From NCBI GenBank assembly GCA_002404895.1, contig DHKO01000047.1, positions 1 through 26,230 on the forward strand: a DNA stretch of 26,230 nt, in the 5' to 3' direction. Position 1 is the first letter of the stretch, and every line of letters starts with the position of its first letter. This document shows, piece by piece, positions 24,194-26,230 of this stretch. The translations under genes and the position numbers were made by a program. Below the pieces are notes generated by a model. That model saw nothing but the letters and a program-made list of their open reading frames with translations. It ran no database searches and was not told the DNA's origin. Origin of the DNA: Treponema sp. UBA4692. GTDB taxonomy: Bacteria > Spirochaetota > Spirochaetia > Treponematales > Treponemataceae.

Positions 24194-24202
24194 CCCCCCC
24201 CC
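24194..24202 (-). repeat. Homopolymeric G9 tract at the start of the LuxR-like gene
   Basis: Nine C on the plus strand are nine G on the coding strand, placed between TATAAT (24216-24211) and the ATG at 24192. This is the only homopolymeric G/C run of such length noticed in the window. Poly-G tracts near promoters are known phase-variation switches in Treponema pallidum tpr genes. Confidence 0.75.
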
Positions 24203-24271
24203 AGTAAAATATTATAAATTATTTTATTATTTTTTAAGAAAATTTTCAACATTTGTTTTTATGAAAATTTG

Positions 24272-24382
24272 CTACTTTATTCCCTGCCTGTTCATATACC
24301 TGTCAAGCGTAACCCACGTAACTCCGAGGCTTCTCGCAATCTCAGCCTTGCTTTTTCCGTCAAGCCTTGCCCTGCGGATGAC
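24272..24382 (-). pseudogene. Orphaned C-terminal HTH of the serine recombinase
   Basis: Directly after the TGA at 24383-24385 the same frame stays open for 36 codons to a TAG at 24272-24274. It encodes an intact Hin/resolvase-type HTH (ARLDGKSKAEIARSLGVTWV, then TLDRYMNR). There is no new start codon, so it would be made only by readthrough. It shows that the full-length protein was about 199 aa. Confidence 0.75.
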
Positions 24383-24871
24383 TCAGCCCTTGCCTGTCAA
24401 CTTATAGCGGCTTGGCTTCCGTCCTTTGGGTCTGCCAAGCTTCTTTCCCTCTTTCAAAGCCCTCGCAAGCCCCGCCTTTGTCCTCTCGCTTATCAGGCTG
24501 CGCTCTATCTCCGCCGAAAGCCCGAACGCGAACGCAAGCACCTTAGACTGAATATTGTCGCCAAGCTCGTAGCCCTCCTTGATTGCCCGCACCTGAACGC
24601 CCTTTTCAAGGAACGACTGCAAGACGTTCAGAATCATCATCAGCGAGCGTCCGAGCCTTGAGATTTCCGCAATAACAACAGTGTCGCCCTCCTGCGCCTT
24701 TTCTATCAGATTTCCCAGCTTCCGCTTCTCGGGTCTTTTCGTTCCGCTCACGGTCTCCTGAACAAACACGATGTTCCGCAGCCTGTGGAATTTGCAGTAG
24801 CGCCTTATCTCCAGCCTCTGGTTCTCAAGCGTCTGCTTGCCTGTGCTCACGCGGATATAGCCATAGACCAT
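24383..24871 (-). CDS. Serine recombinase (invertase/resolvase family), stopped before its HTH
   Basis: 162 aa. The catalytic domain is complete: YGYIRVSTGKQTLENQ with nucleophile Ser9, VVIAEISRLGRSLMMIL with the active-site arginines, then helix E and IERSLISERTKAGLARA. GKKLGRPKGRKPS leads to the DNA-binding domain, but the frame hits TGA at 24383-24385 and the HTH follows out of reach. Without the HTH the protein should not bind its sites specifically. The size and layout before the stop fit small DNA invertases (Hin/Gin/Pin) or resolvases. A strong ribosome-binding site (AGAGGTGAT) precedes the ATG. The first candidate crossover site begins 79 bp upstream of the start, as in hin/gin loci. 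TGA is a normal stop elsewhere in this window (rho, kinase, regulator). Confidence 0.85.
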   Translation of the reverse strand: MVYGYIRVSTGKQTLENQRLEIRRYCKFHRLRNIVFVQETVSGTKRPEKRKLGNLIEKAQEGDTVVIAEISRLGRSLMMILNVLQSFLEKGVQVRAIKEGYELGDNIQSKVLAFAFGLSAEIERSLISERTKAGLARALKEGKKLGRPKGRKPSRYKLTGKG

Positions 24872-24950
24872 TTTATCACCTCTTGGATTTATAACTTTTA
24901 TTTGATATTTAGTAAATACTGTTATTCAAAATAAAGTCATCAGAAAAATC

Positions 24951-24969
24951 GGGCGTTTTGACTATGCAG
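24951..24969 (+). repeat. 19-bp head repeat, site A
   Basis: GGGCGTTTTGACTATGCAG, 17/19 identical to sites B and C. It encodes the GVL-x-x-Q start of cassette A. Candidate recombinase crossover site. Confidence 0.6.
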
Positions 24970-25284
24970 GCGGAAGGACTTCCGAATATAACAGGCTCTG
25001 GCGCGATGCTAAATGTTGACAACAGCGTAAGCCCTGCAATCCAAATTATGGCAGGAGCTTTCTCTTCAAAATCAACAAACAGGAATCTTGGATATACGGG
25101 CGCGAAAAGAGACTGGGGCGGTTTGTACAACAGGCAATCTTCCGACATAATTTTTAACGCGGCCAACGGCGAGACAAAGACTGACGGCAGCCTGAAGACA
25201 GACGATGACGGCAAGGTCTACGGCAAGAGCGACCATGTTACACCAGAGAACTACACTGTCAAAATATGGAGGCGCACCGCCTAA
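24958..25284 (+). CDS. Tail-fibre C-terminal cassette A (headless)
   Basis: The frame is open from 24916 to the TAA at 25282-25284, with no ATG before 24964; the TTG at 24958 is the nominal start. It reads GVLTMQAEGLPNITGSGAML, then FNAANG, KVYGKSDHVTPENYTVKIW and RRTA at the end. The GLPNITG and PENYTV-x-IW patterns are those of phage tail-fibre/collar C-termini. No trimerisation shaft or virion-attachment part is present and no ribosome-binding site is visible. It is probably a silent variable end, to be joined to a constant part elsewhere. It converges tail-to-tail with cassette B and overlaps its end by four bases. Confidence 0.6.
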   Translation: MTMQAEGLPNITGSGAMLNVDNSVSPAIQIMAGAFSSKSTNRNLGYTGAKRDWGGLYNRQSSDIIFNAANGETKTDGSLKTDDDGKVYGKSDHVTPENYTVKIWRRTA

Positions 25285-25316
25285 ACTGTGCGTTTCCAAA
25301 CTCTGACAGTATAGTT
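25249..25316. repeat. Inverted 29-bp tails of cassettes A and B
   Basis: Arms 25249-25277 and 25288-25316 are inverse copies with 23/29 matches, separated by 10 bp. They encode the shared NYTV-x-x-W-x-RT ends of the two convergent cassettes. The structure could also act as a two-way terminator, though no T-runs flank it. Confidence 0.7.
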
Positions 25317-25652
25317 CATTGGTCTAGCTTCTGTTCCGCCGTCAGAGTTTATAGTATGGGCATGCTGTCCATTGGAAGAAGTCTCTCCAGTCCACGTTCT
25401 TGAAGCCTGAAATTTTGCAGCCTGTATGTTTCCTGAGGCTCCAGACTTTCCGTCGCTGTTCAAGACAACGCCGCTTGAATAAAAGGCGTTGTCTCCTAAA
25501 GATGTCAGTGTGCCTCGCCACCTGTCAAGGTCTCCGATGTATCCGGTAATATCCATAGTCCCGCGTGTATGCGTATGGCTTCCAGCATCCGCAACAGAGC
25601 CGCCGTGCGAATGCGCTTTGTTCTGGTCTTTCTGCTTACTCAAAACGCCCAT
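25281..25652 (-). CDS. Tail-fibre C-terminal cassette B
   Basis: 123 aa from an ATG at 25652, reading MGVLSKQKDQNKAHSHGGSV, SHTHTRGTMDITGYIG, FQASRTWTGETSSNGQHAH and MNYTVRVWKRTV. The H-x-H-TRGTM-(D/E)-ITG, SxxWTGETS and NYTVR(I/V)WKRT motifs are characteristic of short phage tail-fibre/collar tip domains. The His-x-His pairs may bind metal in a trimer, by analogy with known tail tips. No ribosome-binding site precedes the ATG, so independent translation is doubtful. It has the same type as cassette C but opposite orientation, and starts at site B, a perfect copy of site C. Confidence 0.7.
   Translation of the reverse strand: MGVLSKQKDQNKAHSHGGSVADAGSHTHTRGTMDITGYIGDLDRWRGTLTSLGDNAFYSSGVVLNSDGKSGASGNIQAAKFQASRTWTGETSSNGQHAHTINSDGGTEARPMNYTVRVWKRTV
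25632..25650 (-). repeat. 19-bp head repeat, site B
   Basis: On the minus strand GGGCGTTTTGAGTAAGCAG, identical over 19/19 to site C and inverted relative to sites A and C. The sequence on both sides diverges at once. Confidence 0.65.
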
Positions 25653-25656
25653 TAAA

Positions 25657-25684
25657 AATATGTACTAAAAATCATAAACATATT
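25657..25684. promoter_or_regulatory. Small inverted repeat between cassette B and the RHH gene
   Basis: AATATGT (25657-25663) and ACATATT (25678-25684) are perfect inverse copies 12 bp before the ribbon-helix-helix gene. It could be that protein's own operator. Confidence 0.3.
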
Positions 25685-25695
25685 ATCTTGAAAAT

Positions 25696-25875
25696 ATGAA
25701 AGGCGGAAAAAGAGCTGGAGCAGGAAGACCAGCCGGGACAAAAAAGAAAATAATCGCAAAACGGATTACAATCACAATCTACCCTGATGAGGAAGAGATA
25801 ATAAAGAAACTAGCAAAAGAACGCGGAAAATCTGTCAGCAGATACCTTGTCGAAAACGCCCTGAAAAACTGTTAA
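25696..25875 (+). CDS. Small ribbon-helix-helix-like protein (59 aa)
   Basis: The ATG at 25696 opens a 60-codon frame ending in TAA. The protein starts KGGKRAGAGRPAGTKKK, a basic AT-hook-like tail. A candidate beta strand KRITITIYP, then helices DEEEIIKKLAKERG and KSVSRYLVENALKN follow: the MetJ/Arc ribbon-helix-helix pattern. Such proteins bind DNA as dimers and are often antitoxins or autoregulators. There is no toxin beside it. It sits alone between the head-to-head sites B and C, on a segment of about 230 bp flanked by perfect inverted repeats. Its last codons form a hairpin with site C. No clear ribosome-binding site is visible. Confidence 0.65.
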   Translation: MKGGKRAGAGRPAGTKKKIIAKRITITIYPDEEEIIKKLAKERGKSVSRYLVENALKNC

Positions 25876-25892
25876 TAATTTTTGGGCGTTTT
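25855..25892 (+). terminator. Hairpin joining the RHH gene end and site C
   Basis: AAAACGCCC near 25856-25864 pairs with GGGCGTTTT (25884-25892) over nine bases. An inner GAAAAA/TTTTT pairing lies in the loop, and the descending arm ends in TTTT. It could end transcription of the RHH gene. It also means half of site C has an inverted partner within 20 bp. Confidence 0.45.
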
Positions 25893-26220
25893 GAGTAAGC
25901 AGGGGCAAAGCATACAAAGCCATAGCCACACAATAGCCCATACGCATACACGCGGAACAATGGAAATAACTGGAAGTCTGGCTGGAACAAAGGACATCTA
26001 CAACGGAGCATCAGGGGCGTTCACCATATCAGGAGACCTGGACTCGCGCCCAAGGTGGGAGGATGACTATGCAGGCACTTATGCCAACTGTAATTTCGCA
26101 GCATCGCGTTCATGGACAGGTGAAACATCAGCACCGACAAACAATAATTCAGGAAGTACAGGAGGCAACGAAACAAGACCTGTAAACTATACCGTAAGGA
26201 TATGGAAGCGCACTGACTAG
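25882..26220 (+). CDS. Tail-fibre C-terminal cassette C
   Basis: 112 aa from a TTG at 25882, reading MGVLSKQGQSIQSHSHTIAH, THTRGTMEITGSLAG, SGAFTISGDLDSRPRW, FAASRSWTGETSAPTNNNSG and VNYTVRIWKRTD. It belongs to the same tail-tip class as cassette B: both share the head (GVLSKQ), H-x-H-TRGTM-x-ITG, SRxWTGETS and the NYTV tail, and differ in between. There is no ATG or ribosome-binding site, so it is probably a silent or recombined end. It converges with a further cassette D, whose stop overlaps its own stop. Confidence 0.68.
   Translation: MGVLSKQGQSIQSHSHTIAHTHTRGTMEITGSLAGTKDIYNGASGAFTISGDLDSRPRWEDDYAGTYANCNFAASRSWTGETSAPTNNNSGSTGGNETRPVNYTVRIWKRTD
25884..25902 (+). repeat. 19-bp head repeat, site C
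   Basis: GGGCGTTTTGAGTAAGCAG, identical to site B in inverse orientation, marking the start of cassette C. Confidence 0.65.
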
Positions 26221-26230
26221 GCGGTTCTTT
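26217..26230 (-). CDS. Last codons of a fourth cassette D (cut by window edge)
   Basis: On the minus strand the final bases read AGA ACC GCC TAG, that is Arg-Thr-Ala-stop. This is the same ending as cassette A (CGC ACC GCC TAA). It converges with cassette C and overlaps its stop, exactly as B does with A. Only four codons are visible, so this rests on pattern. Confidence 0.4.

Noticed and set aside
24269..24661. Plus-strand frame of 130 codons opposite the recombinase
   Set aside because: It is antisense to the conserved recombinase catalytic domain, and its translation has no recognisable pattern.
24272..24871. TGA recoded to tryptophan in the recombinase
   Set aside because: Rho, the kinase, the NtrC regulator and the LuxR-like gene all end naturally at TGA in this window, so a general TGA=Trp code is not supported.
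24958..26220. Diversity-generating retroelement with variable repeats
   Set aside because: No reverse transcriptase or template repeat is visible, and the cassettes differ throughout their middles and not at scattered adenine-derived positions.

Overview
The window looks like chromosome from a Treponema-type spirochaete, probably a gut or rumen species. The evidence is AT-rich DNA, flagellar basal-body genes of the FlgF/FlgG type with a short FlgJ-like rod-binding protein, a bactofilin, an AtoS/AtoC-like two-component pair and conserved small spirochaete proteins. No 16S rRNA or other species marker is present, so the genus is an inference.

Layout, left to right. (1) 1-1216: the 3'-truncated end of a secreted LPP20/FlgO-like protein gene (minus strand) faces an XRE-type regulator gene (plus strand). 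The shared spacer carries repeated operator-like sequences. (2) 1295-5207: tRNA-Leu(CAG), rho with a roughly 215-residue disordered N-terminal extension, a bactofilin, an HU-family protein, rpsT and tRNA-Glu(TTC). Several promoters and terminators are clear. (3) 5269-10845: a tightly packed minus-strand operon, murG-cvpA-holB-histidine kinase-NtrC-type regulator. (4) 10878-15144: a beta-barrel-like outer-membrane protein, murC, and a membrane diguanylate cyclase with an intact active site and inhibitory site. (5) 15401-20181: a methyl-accepting chemotaxis protein, then flgF-flgG-flgJ-like, preceded by a GC-rich repeat element. (6) 20302-23412: glgC, a J-domain protein, and two small minus-strand genes typical of spirochaete flagellar neighbourhoods.

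(7) 23500-26230 is the accessory and most interesting part. It holds a six-TM membrane protein with a LuxR-like C-terminal HTH, whose start region contains a run of nine G, and a serine recombinase (invertase/resolvase family) whose reading frame is cut by an in-frame TGA before its DNA-binding HTH. Beyond these lies an array of headless phage-tail-fibre C-terminal cassettes in alternating orientation: A (+), B (-), C (+), and the last codons of a fourth, D (-), at the window edge. Cassettes A, B and C each begin with a near-identical 19-bp sequence encoding GVL-x-x-Q. All the visible ends encode a conserved NYTV-x-(I/V)-W-x-RT tail, of which only RTA is visible for D. A 59-aa ribbon-helix-helix-like protein gene sits between B and C. 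The arrangement resembles a multi-cassette invertible (shufflon/Cin-Min-like) tail-fibre diversity locus, but no constant N-terminal tail-fibre part lies inside the window. The recombinase may be inactivated, so the locus could be a silent cassette store, a decaying system, or part of a larger array continuing to the right.

A minor theme is that murG, murC and the diguanylate cyclase gene each have a sigma70-like promoter whose -10 box lies only about 7-12 bp upstream of the ATG, with no ribosome-binding site. This suggests leaderless or near-leaderless transcripts. All functional statements come from reading motifs by eye; no database search was run.
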